Positions 1 through 8,839 of a DNA stretch of 64,000 nt are shown here, one piece after another. The stretch is taken from positions 1-64,000 of the forward strand of contig NZ_BQXO01000003.1 of NCBI RefSeq assembly GCF_045862785.1. The letters are read 5' to 3'. Below the pieces are notes generated by a model. The model was not told the DNA's origin. It did not search any database and saw only the letters and a list, made by a program, of their open reading frames with translations. The translations under genes were made by a program, and so were the position numbers. The DNA is from Furfurilactobacillus curtus (GTDB lineage Bacteria > Bacillota > Bacilli > Lactobacillales > Lactobacillaceae). Every line of letters begins with the position of its first letter. Positions within the stretch are counted from its first letter, which is position 1.

Positions 1-456
<456 letters not shown>

Positions 457-622
457 ATGAGTTATTTGAAATAGCTCTTGTTTTTGTTACTTGGTTATAA
501 AGTGAATTGACTTCACAATTTGTATTGCTTTGAACCGAAGTTCAAAGACCCTACACATTTGATTCGTCGAAACGTTGTTCAGTTTTCAAAGATCTACTTT
601 GCTGTCGCAAGACAACTATTAG

Positions 623-651
623 ATAATATCATTTAAGCAATATCATGTCAA
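623..651 (-). promoter_or_regulatory. rRNA promoter P2
   Basis: Read on the minus strand: TTGACA (646-651), a 17-bp spacer and TATTAT (623-628), about 170 bp upstream of the 16S 5' end. It is a near-consensus sigma-A promoter and the proximal of two tandem promoters. Confidence 0.8.
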
Positions 652-727
652 TTAGAATTTGAGGAACTTTTTAATTGACTAAATCGTTCAAATGGCTGCT
701 GCATCAACATTCGTAAAAGCAAGTAAT

Positions 728-756
728 ACTATATCAATCTCCGTAAAAACGGTCAA
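728..756 (-). promoter_or_regulatory. rRNA promoter P1
   Basis: Read on the minus strand: TTGACC (751-756), a 17-bp spacer and TATAGT (728-733). It lies just downstream of the preceding minus-strand gene and about 105 bp upstream of P2. Tandem P1/P2 promoters are usual for rrn operons of Gram-positive bacteria. The rest of 457-781 is the AT-rich rRNA leader and shows no gene. Confidence 0.75.
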
Positions 757-781
757 GCCCCAAATTGAAAAAAGTTGCAAA

Positions 782-1153
782 TTAGTCAAAAACTGGGGCC
801 GCATCAATCTTAACATCATGAAATAAGTCATGCAGCTGACTACCATCAACAAATGATAAACCGGCTTTAGTCACTCGATCTTGCAATTCAGGCGAGATGA
901 CTAAGTGATCAAAAACAAACAGTGAAATATCTTCATGGTTAACTTCACAAGTCGTCAGCTCGCTTAGTCTTAAGTCATTCAACTCGATAGATAAGAGATC
1001 TCTCATTTGCTCTAGAATACTGGCTAATGCCGTTTTATCCGCCACCACTGGTGTTTTAAAAAATTGATACGTGCCAGTCTTATCATCCCTAGTAACTAAA
1101 AACTGTGTGTTTTCTCCATCAGTCATTAAAATTGTTCCTGCAACTTGTTTCAT
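782..1153 (-). CDS. hypothetical protein, possible degenerate Nudix-like fold
   Basis: A protein of 123 residues. I choose the second of two adjacent ATG codons because GAGG then lies seven bases upstream; the first ATG (1156) would be only four bases away. The opening (KQVAGTILMTDGENTQFLVT) followed by a helix-rich middle resembles the start of Nudix-type proteins. The catalytic Nudix box (GX5EX7REUXEEXGU) is absent, so hydrolase activity is not supported. It lies between the S1-domain gene and the rRNA promoters on the same strand and probably ends that small transcription unit. Function unknown. Confidence 0.6.
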   Translation of the reverse strand: MKQVAGTILMTDGENTQFLVTRDDKTGTYQFFKTPVVADKTALASILEQMRDLLSIELNDLRLSELTTCEVNHEDISLFVFDHLVISPELQDRVTKAGLSFVDGSQLHDLFHDVKIDAAPVFD

Positions 1154-1206
1154 CATAATTCCTCGCTGGATTGGTGTACATTTAGTAGTTAATTTAAGAA
1201 GAAATT

Positions 1207-1575
1207 TCAAAAGCGTCGGTTAGCCTCATCCAACCACTCGCCCATTGCACTGGCAATCGGTGAAAAACCCGTTTGAACACTTCGATCTGTCCAATAATGC
1301 TTATGGATTGAACCACCGGATTGATGTGGTTCCCCAGTTTTCGCCAGACAGCGAAGCGACAAACTGATTTTATGAGAATATTCATCGATGTCAAGAATTT
1401 TAGTTCTAACAGTTTGACCAACTGTGAGGTAATCATGCAAATCCTTCACATAGCCAAAATGTGTCTCTGAAATATGAATCAAACCTTGGTGCTCATTATC
1501 AAGACTGACAAAAGCACCATAAGGCTGGATGCCAGTCACAACACCATCAACAATCTGGCCAATTCGATAATCCAC
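1207..1575 (-). CDS. S1 RNA-binding domain protein (CvfD/YugI/GSP13 family)
   Basis: A protein of 122 residues whose first ~72 residues form one S1 (OB-fold) domain: GQIVDGVVTGIQPYGAFVSL, then GLIHISE and an ILDIDEYSHKISLSLR end typical of the family. The tail is polar. Relatives in Bacillus and Streptococcus (YugI, CvfD) bind RNA and the ribosome and affect translation and stress tolerance. The start is GTG, preceded by a GGGGGC purine stretch at suitable distance. It follows the cyclophilin gene by 18 bp on the same strand, so the two are probably co-transcribed. Confidence 0.88.
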   Translation of the reverse strand: MDYRIGQIVDGVVTGIQPYGAFVSLDNEHQGLIHISETHFGYVKDLHDYLTVGQTVRTKILDIDEYSHKISLSLRCLAKTGEPHQSGGSIHKHYWTDRSVQTGFSPIASAMGEWLDEANRRF

Positions 1576-1593
1576 ATCATCCGCCCCCTCAAC

Positions 1594-2175
1594 TCACTTG
1601 GTGACTGTGATGTGGTCGATCAGAATTGGCGTTTCTGGACGATCCTCATAGTTTGTTGGTACTGCTGCAATTTCATCCAATACATTCATGCCTGCTGTGA
1701 TTTGCCCGAAAACAGTATGGTGTCCATCTAACCACGGCGTACCGCCTTGACGATATTTATCAATAACTGCTTGATCCACACCGGATTCACTCAAATCAGC
1801 CAACATATCTTCTGGAACCCTTGTCGCTTGGACAAAGAAGAATTGACTACCGTTCGTATTTGGCCCGGCGTTTGCCATCGACAGTGCACCACGAAAATTA
1901 AACAACCGATCCGAGAATTCATCTTCGAATGACTCACCGTAAATACTTTCACCGCCAGCCCCACTACCTGTCGGGTCGCCACCTTGAACCATGAAATCAG
2001 CGATTACGCGATGAAAACTGACGCCATCATAATAGCCAGATTCTGCCAAACCGATAAAATTCGCAACTGTCTTCGGAGCTAAGTCCTCAAACAGTTGTAC
2101 ACTAATTTCTCCCATTGTTGTTGTCAAATTCACCTGTGGACCACTTGCCAATCCAATTTCAATTTGTGGATACAT
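1594..2175 (-). CDS. cyclophilin-type peptidyl-prolyl cis-trans isomerase
   Basis: A protein of 193 residues with the cyclophilin fold across nearly its full length. The active-site signature is SFHRVIADFMVQGGDPTGSG, and further motifs are GALSMANAGPNTNGSQFFF and HTVFGQITAGMNVLDEI. The FHR arginine and the QGGDP and NTNGSQFF motifs are all intact. It catalyses cis-trans isomerisation of X-Pro bonds as a folding helper. No signal peptide is visible, so it is probably cytoplasmic. It is the first gene of the short minus-strand unit with the S1-domain protein. Confidence 0.95.
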   Translation of the reverse strand: MYPQIEIGLASGPQVNLTTTMGEISVQLFEDLAPKTVANFIGLAESGYYDGVSFHRVIADFMVQGGDPTGSGAGGESIYGESFEDEFSDRLFNFRGALSMANAGPNTNGSQFFFVQATRVPEDMLADLSESGVDQAVIDKYRQGGTPWLDGHHTVFGQITAGMNVLDEIAAVPTNYEDRPETPILIDHITVTK

Positions 2176-2477
2176 CGCTTATGCCATCCTTTATTTATTC
2201 TAGTTTTAACGTTTATTATCAGCCAAAAATCGTTTAGCCACTTAGTTGATCAACTATGATTTATAAGTCTGTCTTATTGTAAACAACCCATCGCCATGAT
2301 GCAATCAAACTCGTCAATCGCTGGGGCAACAACAAATTCTCAAGAAATTAATTAAATTTACCACTAAACCTGCACCCACTATTTTGTGACCTGCCGATCT
2401 CTGCTATAGTATCACCATCGCCTTGACTGATCAGGGCACCAAATTAATTAGACTACTTCATTTTGAAAGGAAACATT
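2176..2477. other. intergenic region between divergent genes
   Basis: About 300 bp between the cyclophilin (minus) and DedA (plus) genes. An extended -10 box (TGCTATAGT, ending at 2410) points towards the DedA gene; the -35 (TTTTGT, about 2382) is weak. I see no RNA gene or repeat here. Confidence 0.4.
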
Positions 2478-3122
2478 ATGTCAACGCTCATTGACTTTGT
2501 CCTACATATCGATGCGCATTTAGTCAGCTTGGTCAACAACTTCGGTGACTGGACTTACCTCATTTTATTCGCCATCATCTTTGTTGAGACCGGTCCGGTC
2601 ATCTTTCCATTCCTGCCAGGTGACTCATTACTTTTCGCTGCTAGCGCTTTAACTGCTAATCCCTTGTATCATCTGAACATCTGGACCTTTGTTATCTTGT
2701 TCTTAGTCGCCTGTATCGGTGGTGACTCACTCAATTTTTTAATTGGCCGCACTGTTGGTCAAGCCTTGACTAATCATTCACTATTCGGCAAATTAATTCA
2801 AAAGGACTCACTTGAACGATCCGAAGTTTTCTTTAATAAGCATGGTGCGATGGCCATCATTTTAGCCCGTTTTATGCCGATCATTCGTACCTTTGCGCCC
2901 TTTGTTGCAGCCGGTAGCCGCATGCCTTATCGCCGATTCATTCGTTATTCTCTAATTGGTTGTTTCGCGTGGGTCGCCTTATGCTGTGCTGGTGGCTACT
3001 TCTTTGGCAACATTCCGTTTGTCAAAGAACACTTTTCAATCGTCGTCCTTGGTATCATCGGCATTTCTTTAATTCCCGCAATTATCGGCTACTTGCATGG
3101 TAAATTTACCAAAGCATCGTAA
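2478..3122 (+). CDS. DedA/SNARE-associated family membrane protein
   Basis: A protein of 214 residues from the ATG preceded by GAAAGGAAA. There are four to five hydrophobic segments. DedA family marks are ETGPVIFPFLPGDSLLF near residues 40-55, the region GGDSLNFLIGRTVG, and the arginine/proline motif ARFMPIIRTFAPFVAAGSRM. Members of this family are undecaprenyl-phosphate or phospholipid flippases and support envelope homeostasis. An in-frame ATG at 2463 has no ribosome binding site. Monocistronic; its transcript ends at the hairpin just downstream. Confidence 0.93.
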   Translation: MSTLIDFVLHIDAHLVSLVNNFGDWTYLILFAIIFVETGPVIFPFLPGDSLLFAASALTANPLYHLNIWTFVILFLVACIGGDSLNFLIGRTVGQALTNHSLFGKLIQKDSLERSEVFFNKHGAMAIILARFMPIIRTFAPFVAAGSRMPYRRFIRYSLIGCFAWVALCCAGGYFFGNIPFVKEHFSIVVLGIIGISLIPAIIGYLHGKFTKAS

Positions 3123-3155
3123 GTAACATCATCACCAATTGAATCTTCAGTCATA

Positions 3156-3191
3156 AAAAACGTTTGCCCACAAAATGGACAAACGTTTTTT
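3156..3191. terminator. bidirectional terminator
   Basis: Inverted repeat AAAAAACGTTTG / CAAACGTTTTTT around a 13-nt loop. It has T runs in both directions and separates convergent genes (DedA family, plus; TIGR01906 protein, minus). Confidence 0.88.
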
Positions 3192-3840
3192 AAATAGCCT
3201 TTACTGCCTGACGTCCCACTAACCAGCCGAGGATTAACCAACCTTCAAAAATAATGAAAAAAAGAACAAAACAGTTAAGGAAAAAACTGCTCGGCAATGC
3301 ATCAATAATTGGATCGCGGTTAGGGTCAAATAACCAATCATCATTACGAAATAGGACTTCATGAAACGTAATAAAAAATTGATTGAAATTCATACTCATG
3401 ATTAATGCCAGAATTGGCGCAATTGGCAATGCAATTTGCATTGGTAATTGCAATTCCCACAATCGATGTTGCTTGAGCAAGCGCCACAATCCCCAGACAG
3501 TAATAAACAAAGTGATAATCAACACAACATTGTTCAACATCAATAAATGCTTTACATCAGCAAAGTGTTGAAGCCCTGCCTTAGAATCAGAAAAATTCGG
3601 CAATGCTAACTTGGTCACCCACGGAAAATCAAGGTAAGCCAATAAATATCGATAATTATGCATCATCGTTGCTCGACTTAAATTGACCTGTTGCAGCACA
3701 TTTGTCGTTCTCAATGTCAACTGGTATAGCCACACGGCATGCACTGTCAGCCAAATAGCACTGGTTAGAATAAACAACCACCCGGCAAGGTAACGACCAA
3801 AATGCGTTAGCCTAGCCAAAATCACCCTTCGATCCGCCAT
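3190..3840 (-). CDS. TIGR01906 / DUF1461 integral membrane protein
   Basis: A protein of 216 residues with four clear hydrophobic segments, at about residues 13-38, 95-118, 130-150 and 188-210. The long extracytoplasmic loop contains YRYLLAYLDFP and FSDSKAGLQHFADVKHL, the pattern of the TIGR01906 family. The molecular role is unknown. It overlaps the end of the upstream HAD phosphatase gene by 19 bp, so translation is coupled. The operon yutD - HAD phosphatase - TIGR01906 is a common arrangement in lactobacilli. Confidence 0.88.
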   Translation of the reverse strand: MADRRVILARLTHFGRYLAGWLFILTSAIWLTVHAVWLYQLTLRTTNVLQQVNLSRATMMHNYRYLLAYLDFPWVTKLALPNFSDSKAGLQHFADVKHLLMLNNVVLIITLFITVWGLWRLLKQHRLWELQLPMQIALPIAPILALIMSMNFNQFFITFHEVLFRNDDWLFDPNRDPIIDALPSSFFLNCFVLFFIIFEGWLILGWLVGRQAVKAI

Positions 3841-4610
3841 TTAGTTAAGTCCTCCACAATATGCGTCGGCATAATACCACTTTCCTTGACATCTGAACGT
3901 TGTGATAGCCCCGTCAACGTTAAAATTGATGCCATATGAGCTTGTTGAGCAGCCAAAATATCTGTGTGCAGGTTGTCACCGACCATGACCACTTGGTCAG
4001 TGCCTAATTGCAGGCGCCGCAGAGCTGACAACATGATAATTTCAGCCGGTTTTCCAATGGAGATGGGGGTAATCCCCGTCGCATATCGCACAAAATCAAC
4101 GACTGCTCCAGCTCCCGGTAACATCCCTCGTTGATTCGGAATATTTGTATCTAGATTAGTGGCGATGAAAGTGGCACCATTTTGAATGGCCAAAACTGCC
4201 TGTACAAATTTCTCATAAGTAACTTCCCGATCTAAGCCCACGACCACAAAATCTGGATGTGACGCAGCATCGGTCACGATCACGAAGCCAGCATCCCGCA
4301 ATGCACTAGCTAATCCTGCCTCACCAATCATGTACACTGATCGTTTTTGACCGTTTGCTTGCTCATGAAGGTAATCAGCAGTTGCCAGTGCTGTTGTGTA
4401 AACATGGTCAGCCGTCGTTTTAATATGGTGATGTTGTCGCAAATTGCTAGCAACTGCTTCAGGACTACGCGTGGAATTATTCGTCACGAATAAGTATGGT
4501 CGCCCACTTTCAATTAACTGAGCCATAAATTTTTGCGCAGAAGGAATTTCACGCGAACCTTGATAAATTGTGCCATCTAAATCAATTAAATAGCCGTCAT
4601 AAACGCTCAT
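3822..4610 (-). CDS. HAD-superfamily phosphatase, TIGR01457 (NagD/AraL-like)
   Basis: A protein of 262 residues. HAD motif I is DLDGTIYQGS (nucleophile Asp near residue 11), motif II is FVTNNSTRSPEAV, a lysine lies in SIGKPAEI, and motif IV is MVGDNLHTDILAA. The C2-type cap lies between. The family hydrolyses small phosphate esters; the physiological substrate cannot be read from sequence. Its ATG overlaps the stop of the YutD gene by 4 bp (ATGA), and its end overlaps the TIGR01906 gene. Confidence 0.92.
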   Translation of the reverse strand: MSVYDGYLIDLDGTIYQGSREIPSAQKFMAQLIESGRPYLFVTNNSTRSPEAVASNLRQHHHIKTTADHVYTTALATADYLHEQANGQKRSVYMIGEAGLASALRDAGFVIVTDAASHPDFVVVGLDREVTYEKFVQAVLAIQNGATFIATNLDTNIPNQRGMLPGAGAVVDFVRYATGITPISIGKPAEIIMLSALRRLQLGTDQVVMVGDNLHTDILAAQQAHMASILTLTGLSQRSDVKESGIMPTHIVEDLTKWRIEG

Positions 4611-5308
4611 GAGGACGTACCTGATTCTGACGTACCCTTTTGACGGATAGTAAAGTGGCGCCGTGTTTTACGATGAGCGGTTCGCTGTGGCTGTTCTGAT
4701 CCAGACCTAACCGACGACCGTTTATCCGCCGCTGTGGTTCGATCATTCCCCAACGTCGATTGAGGTCGGTTATTTTTTGAATGATGCGACACTGCTTGAT
4801 TTCCCGATTGAGAATGCGTTGACCGGTGATTACCATTGTTAGTCTCCACCTGCTGGTTTGAACTAGCCTCGCGCCGTCGCTGACGAGAAGCGTGCCGAGA
4901 ACGATGACGATCAACCTTTTGTGGTTGATCTTGTTGATCAATTTCAACATCTAAATTATGCAAAACAAAATATGCACAACCAAAATTGCAATATTCATAT
5001 AAGTAATCATTCAATGCAGTGATGGTCTGACTGACAGGAACTTGCGGTGCATCAGCAGCGTAGAACCCTTTCAGTCGTAACTGTTCAAAACCAATATCGC
5101 CAACGATAAAATCATATTTGCTGAGCACAGTACTGTACCGATCAGCAAATTGATGAACATCGAACGCTTGGTGAAAATCGTAAACTAATTCGTATGGATG
5201 CCCATTAATGAAAAACTGCGCATCATTTTCTCGCACGACATTAAACATTGCCGCGCGTTTAACTGCGGCCTCTTGGGCTAATTGGGCAATGTGCTCGCGA
5301 TCGATAAT
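4607..5308 (-). CDS. yutD: YutD family protein (DUF1027), probable ATT start
   Basis: The conserved core, FINGHPYELVYDFHQAFD to YDFIVGDIGFEQLRLKGFY and CNFGCAYFVLHNLDVE, identifies YutD. A lysine/arginine/serine-rich tail of about 100 residues follows. The first in-frame ATG is at 5248 but has no ribosome binding site. The frame stays open for 20 more codons encoding IIDREHIAQLAQEAAVKRAA, with AGAAGG six bases before an ATT at 5308. No ATG, GTG or TTG exists between the upstream stop and 5248. I therefore infer an ATT start; the conservative alternative is 4607-5248. Function unknown. Confidence 0.85.
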   Translation of the reverse strand: MIDREHIAQLAQEAAVKRAAMFNVVRENDAQFFINGHPYELVYDFHQAFDVHQFADRYSTVLSKYDFIVGDIGFEQLRLKGFYAADAPQVPVSQTITALNDYLYEYCNFGCAYFVLHNLDVEIDQQDQPQKVDRHRSRHASRQRRREASSNQQVETNNGNHRSTHSQSGNQAVSHHSKNNRPQSTLGNDRTTAADKRSSVRSGSEQPQRTAHRKTRRHFTIRQKGTSESGTSS

Positions 5309-5339
5309 AAAACACCTTCTTTGTTAGTAATGCGCTTTG

Positions 5340-5951
5340 TCAGCGCCGTTTGTGATAGTCATCAGCCTTACCGTTGATCATCTGCTCAATTTCTGCAAAA
5401 GAAAAAGGACGTCCAAATGGAACTTCATGATCTAAATAGGCTGTTTCAGGAGTATCCACTCCAACATTAATATTCTCTTTGGCCGGCATCGCATAGTGGT
5501 GGATATGCCCATGCAGATTAATGATATTGCCAACAATTCCTAATGAAAATGGATAATGTGTCAAATAATACTGGCGATGATCGTATTTTAAATACACACC
5601 CACATCATGAAACTGAAATTTGGGCTCACCATCTTCTAACGGTTCATTATGGGCAGCCAAATACTTAAATAAATCTCGATTATCATGGTTGCCTTTAATC
5701 AAAACCAAATGACCATTTAGTCGGTGCAACACTTCATTTACGGCGTTCCAAGAGACACTGGCTGGTCGTGTAAAATACATCGCAATATCGCCAAGATGAT
5801 AAACTGTATCTCGATCAGTGACCACCGAATTCCAATTTTCGATAATCGTTTCATTCATCTGCTCGACAGTCAAGAATGGCCGGGGTGCAAAATCATTTTG
5901 GCCCAATAACTGTTTATGAAAAAAATGCGTATCTGACGTAAAATAACGCAC
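5340..5951 (-). CDS. metallophosphoesterase
   Basis: A protein of 203 residues from a GTG start placed behind AGGGGGG. Calcineurin-like metal-binding motifs are SDTHFFHK (D, H), HLGDIAMYF (GD), KGNHDN (GNHD), YLTHYPF and NLHGHIHHY (GHxH). This set defines a dinuclear-metal phosphoesterase; the substrate is not predictable. Upstream ATG codons at 5999 and 5969 lie in a poor context, and 5999 would add 16 residues before the first motif. It sits between the YutD unit and the permease terminator and is probably transcribed alone. Confidence 0.9.
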   Translation of the reverse strand: MRYFTSDTHFFHKQLLGQNDFAPRPFLTVEQMNETIIENWNSVVTDRDTVYHLGDIAMYFTRPASVSWNAVNEVLHRLNGHLVLIKGNHDNRDLFKYLAAHNEPLEDGEPKFQFHDVGVYLKYDHRQYYLTHYPFSLGIVGNIINLHGHIHHYAMPAKENINVGVDTPETAYLDHEVPFGRPFSFAEIEQMINGKADDYHKRR

Positions 5952-6011
5952 AGCTATGCCCCCTATCATTAATGGTAACAATTGTACCACATCCACCAAA
6001 AACCTTACTGT

Positions 6012-6046
6012 AAAAAACGTCTGCCCCCAGTTGGAGTCAGACGTTC
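6012..6046 (-). terminator. terminator of the amino acid permease gene
   Basis: Inverted repeat AACGTCTG / CAGACGTT with a 14-nt loop, followed on the minus strand by a T run. Confidence 0.8.
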
Positions 6047-6068
6047 ACTCATGTGTTTCAAAATTTCA

Positions 6069-7463
6069 TTACTCATTCTTTGACGAAATGACTGTCGTGG
6101 ACTTTCTTGAAAGTCGGTGAAAAATGTACAAAGCGATCAACCACATACCGGCGCCAACTAAAGCGACCAGTGTCTCAAATTTAAAAAGCATCACAATGGC
6201 AACGAATACGAGAAAACCAATGACTAAGTAATCTGTGAACGGCGCACCAATTAAGTGAAATGCCGCAACTGATTGTTGGCGTTGCTTAAGTTCTTTACGA
6301 TAACGCAAGTGAGCGACCATGATCATGCTCCAGATAAACAAAAAACAAGTCGTTGCAATACTTGAAATTAAGGTAAAGACGCCGGCAGGAAATAGTAAAT
6401 TCAACACAACAGCTGCCGCGATAACTAACGTAGAGAAACGTAGTGCATTTGCCGGAACCTGGTGCTTTGATAAACGACTCATCCGCTTTGAGAAGCGACT
6501 GGTTCCGTCGAAGGTTAATGAGTAAAGCATTCGTCCAGTTGTAAACAACGAACTATTACAAGCAGACGCTGCCGCAGTGAGGACCACAAAATTGATAATC
6601 CCGGCAGCTGCTTTAATCCCCACATTTTGAAAAACCTGTACAAAGGGACTACTGTCAGGTGAAACAGCCGACCAAGGATAGATACTCATAATCACTAATA
6701 ACGCGCCCACGTAAAAAATAATAATTCGCATTGGAATATCATTAATGGCCTTTGGAATCACTTCACGTGGGTTGGCCGTCTCTGAGGCCGTCAACCCAAC
6801 CATTTCAATTCCCACGAACGCAAAAACCACCATTTGAAACGACAACATAAATCCCTTGGCTCCTTTGGCAAAGAAACCACCGTTACGAACCAAATTTGCA
6901 AATGAAGCGTGTCCAGCTGGCGTCTTAACCGATAAGAATACCATGACTAATCCAATACCGATTAATGCCACAATGGCCGCAATCTTGATGATTGCAAACC
7001 AAAATTCAGTCTCTCCAAAGGCCTCAACAGTAATTAAATTTAATCCCAGTAAAACGATCAGTATCACAAATCCCGGAACCCATTGAGGCACACTAGGAAA
7101 CCAGAATTTAAAATATAAGCCAGCTGCGGTGATTTCAGCCATGGCAATCGTGATCCATGAAACCCAATACGTCCATCCCACTACAAATCCCATTCGTTCA
7201 CCAATGTACCGATCAATAAAATCAATAAATGAATGTTGCGAAAGGTCCGACATGAGTAATTCACCCAATGCCCGCATCAAGAAAAAACACATTAGTCCGG
7301 TCAAAGTGTAAACCAGAAGGATGGCTGGCCCCGCGAGATGAATTGATTCGCCGGCCCCCAAGAAAAGTCCGGTTCCGATCGTCCCTCCAATTGCGATCAA
7401 TTGTACGTGGCGACTCTTTAACGCTCGTGACAATTGTTGGGTTGTCTCCTGATTTTCTGCCAT
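6069..7463 (-). CDS. amino acid permease, APC superfamily (AAT family, CycA-like)
   Basis: A protein of 464 residues with 12 predicted membrane helices. The APC substrate motif is QLIAIGGTIGTGLFLGAG in helix 1; further marks are GELLMSDLSQHSFIDFIDRYIG and ASACNSSLFTTGRMLYSL. It imports an amino acid with protons. The best overall resemblance is to D-serine/D-alanine/glycine or aromatic/branched carriers of the AAT family; specificity is not certain. The ATG at 7463 is the natural start. Monocistronic, with its own terminator. Confidence 0.9.
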   Translation of the reverse strand: MAENQETTQQLSRALKSRHVQLIAIGGTIGTGLFLGAGESIHLAGPAILLVYTLTGLMCFFLMRALGELLMSDLSQHSFIDFIDRYIGERMGFVVGWTYWVSWITIAMAEITAAGLYFKFWFPSVPQWVPGFVILIVLLGLNLITVEAFGETEFWFAIIKIAAIVALIGIGLVMVFLSVKTPAGHASFANLVRNGGFFAKGAKGFMLSFQMVVFAFVGIEMVGLTASETANPREVIPKAINDIPMRIIIFYVGALLVIMSIYPWSAVSPDSSPFVQVFQNVGIKAAAGIINFVVLTAAASACNSSLFTTGRMLYSLTFDGTSRFSKRMSRLSKHQVPANALRFSTLVIAAAVVLNLLFPAGVFTLISSIATTCFLFIWSMIMVAHLRYRKELKQRQQSVAAFHLIGAPFTDYLVIGFLVFVAIVMLFKFETLVALVGAGMWLIALYIFHRLSRKSTTVISSKNE

Positions 7464-7576
7464 TCATGTACCTACTTTCTCCATTTAACTAATGAAATTA
7501 ATTATAACGGTATCAGTTTAGATGAACAAACGAAAACATTTCACGACATCGATGAAATAAATTCACTCTAAGGCTC

Positions 7577-7610
7577 AAAAAAGGCTGATCACTTATGATC
7601 AGCCTTTTGC
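7577..7610 (-). terminator. terminator of ackA
   Basis: Perfect inverted repeat AAAAGGCTGATCA / TGATCAGCCTTTT around CTTA, immediately after the ackA stop. Confidence 0.88.
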
Positions 7611-7617
7611 GTAGCCA

Positions 7618-8802
7618 CTATTTGGACAATCGCTCTACATCACGCGCAATCATCAATTCTTCATCTGTTGGTACCAATACGACCTTGGCAGTTGAATCAT
7701 CCGTTGAAATAACGGTTTCTTTGCCACGAACATTATTACGCTCAGCATCAATCTTAATGCCCATGAAGTTAAAGGCATCTGTGATAGCAGCCCGAATTTC
7801 TGGTGCGTTTTCACCAATTCCAGCGGTAAAGACTAAAGCGTCTACCCCGCCCATTTCTGCGATGTACGAGCCTACGTACTTAACGATACGGTTAATAAAG
7901 ATTTCAATCGCCAACTTTGCTCGATGCTCATCACTATTTTCTAGATCCCGCATGTCACCTGAGATACCGGAAATCCCTAAGAGACCCGACTTCTTGTTTA
8001 ACATATCTATCATTGCTTCTGGATTTGTTACACCAAGCTTTTGTTGGAGGAACGTGACAAGTGAGACATCGATGTCCCCAGAACGAGTTGCCATCGTGAT
8101 CCCAGCCAATGGCGTAAAGCCCATTGACGTATCAATCGATTTACCGTTTTCAATAGCTGCAATTGAAGCCCCTGCTCCCAAATGTAACGTAATGATTTTC
8201 ATTTGATCTAATGGTTGACCCAGAATTTCCGCAGCACGATGCGAAACATACCGGTGACTGGTTCCGTGAGCACCATAACGGCGAGCACCAAATTTTTCAT
8301 AGTATTCATAAGGAATTGAATACAGATAGTTTTCTTCTGGCATGGTCGTATGGAAGGAAGTATCAAAGACTGCAACAGCCGTTGCGTCAGGTAGGACTTC
8401 TCTAAACGCCCGAATTCCCGTTGCATTGGCTGGGTTATGCAACGGGGCATATTCTGCTAATGAGTCGATTTTAGCTAAAACATCATCGTTGATAACGACA
8501 GAGTCCTTAAAGAACTCACCCCCAGCAACAACTCGGTGACCAACCCCCGTAATCTCATCAAAGCTATCAATAATCTTTAGATCGATGAGCTCCTTCAGCA
8601 GAATACTAATTGCTACCTTGTGATCCTTAAATGGCTGTTCTAGCTTAAAGTGTTCCCCATCTCCATACGAAATTGTGAAAGAACCTTCGGCTAAACCAAT
8701 TCGATCTACTAACCCTTTAGCAATCACTTTCTCTGAAGGCATATCAAAGAGCTGAAACTTTAAGGTCGAACTTCCTGCGTTAACTGCGATTGTCTTTGCC
8801 AT
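7618..8802 (-). CDS. ackA: acetate kinase
   Basis: A protein of 394 residues, starting at the ATG behind AAAGGAGAATG. It converts acetyl phosphate and ADP to acetate and ATP, the final energy-yielding step of acetate formation in the cytoplasm. Family motifs are all present: AVNAGSSTLKFQLF at the N-terminus, HRVVAGGEFF, VFDTSFHTTMPE, RRYGAHGTSHRYV, HLGAGASIAAI, and GIGENAPEIRAAI near the C-terminus. Length is normal. It follows the methyltransferase gene by 37 bp on the same strand, the usual arrangement in lactobacilli downstream of the comG operon. Confidence 0.97.
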   Translation of the reverse strand: MAKTIAVNAGSSTLKFQLFDMPSEKVIAKGLVDRIGLAEGSFTISYGDGEHFKLEQPFKDHKVAISILLKELIDLKIIDSFDEITGVGHRVVAGGEFFKDSVVINDDVLAKIDSLAEYAPLHNPANATGIRAFREVLPDATAVAVFDTSFHTTMPEENYLYSIPYEYYEKFGARRYGAHGTSHRYVSHRAAEILGQPLDQMKIITLHLGAGASIAAIENGKSIDTSMGFTPLAGITMATRSGDIDVSLVTFLQQKLGVTNPEAMIDMLNKKSGLLGISGISGDMRDLENSDEHRAKLAIEIFINRIVKYVGSYIAEMGGVDALVFTAGIGENAPEIRAAITDAFNFMGIKIDAERNNVRGKETVISTDDSTAKVVLVPTDEELMIARDVERLSK

Positions 8803-8839
8803 AAATACATTCTCCTTTAAATTCAAACATTCGTGTCGG

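Noticed and set aside
4597..4950. 117-codon frame overlapping yutD
   Set aside because: It lies opposite in frame to the basic tail of YutD and has no start signals; a shadow of the low-complexity region.
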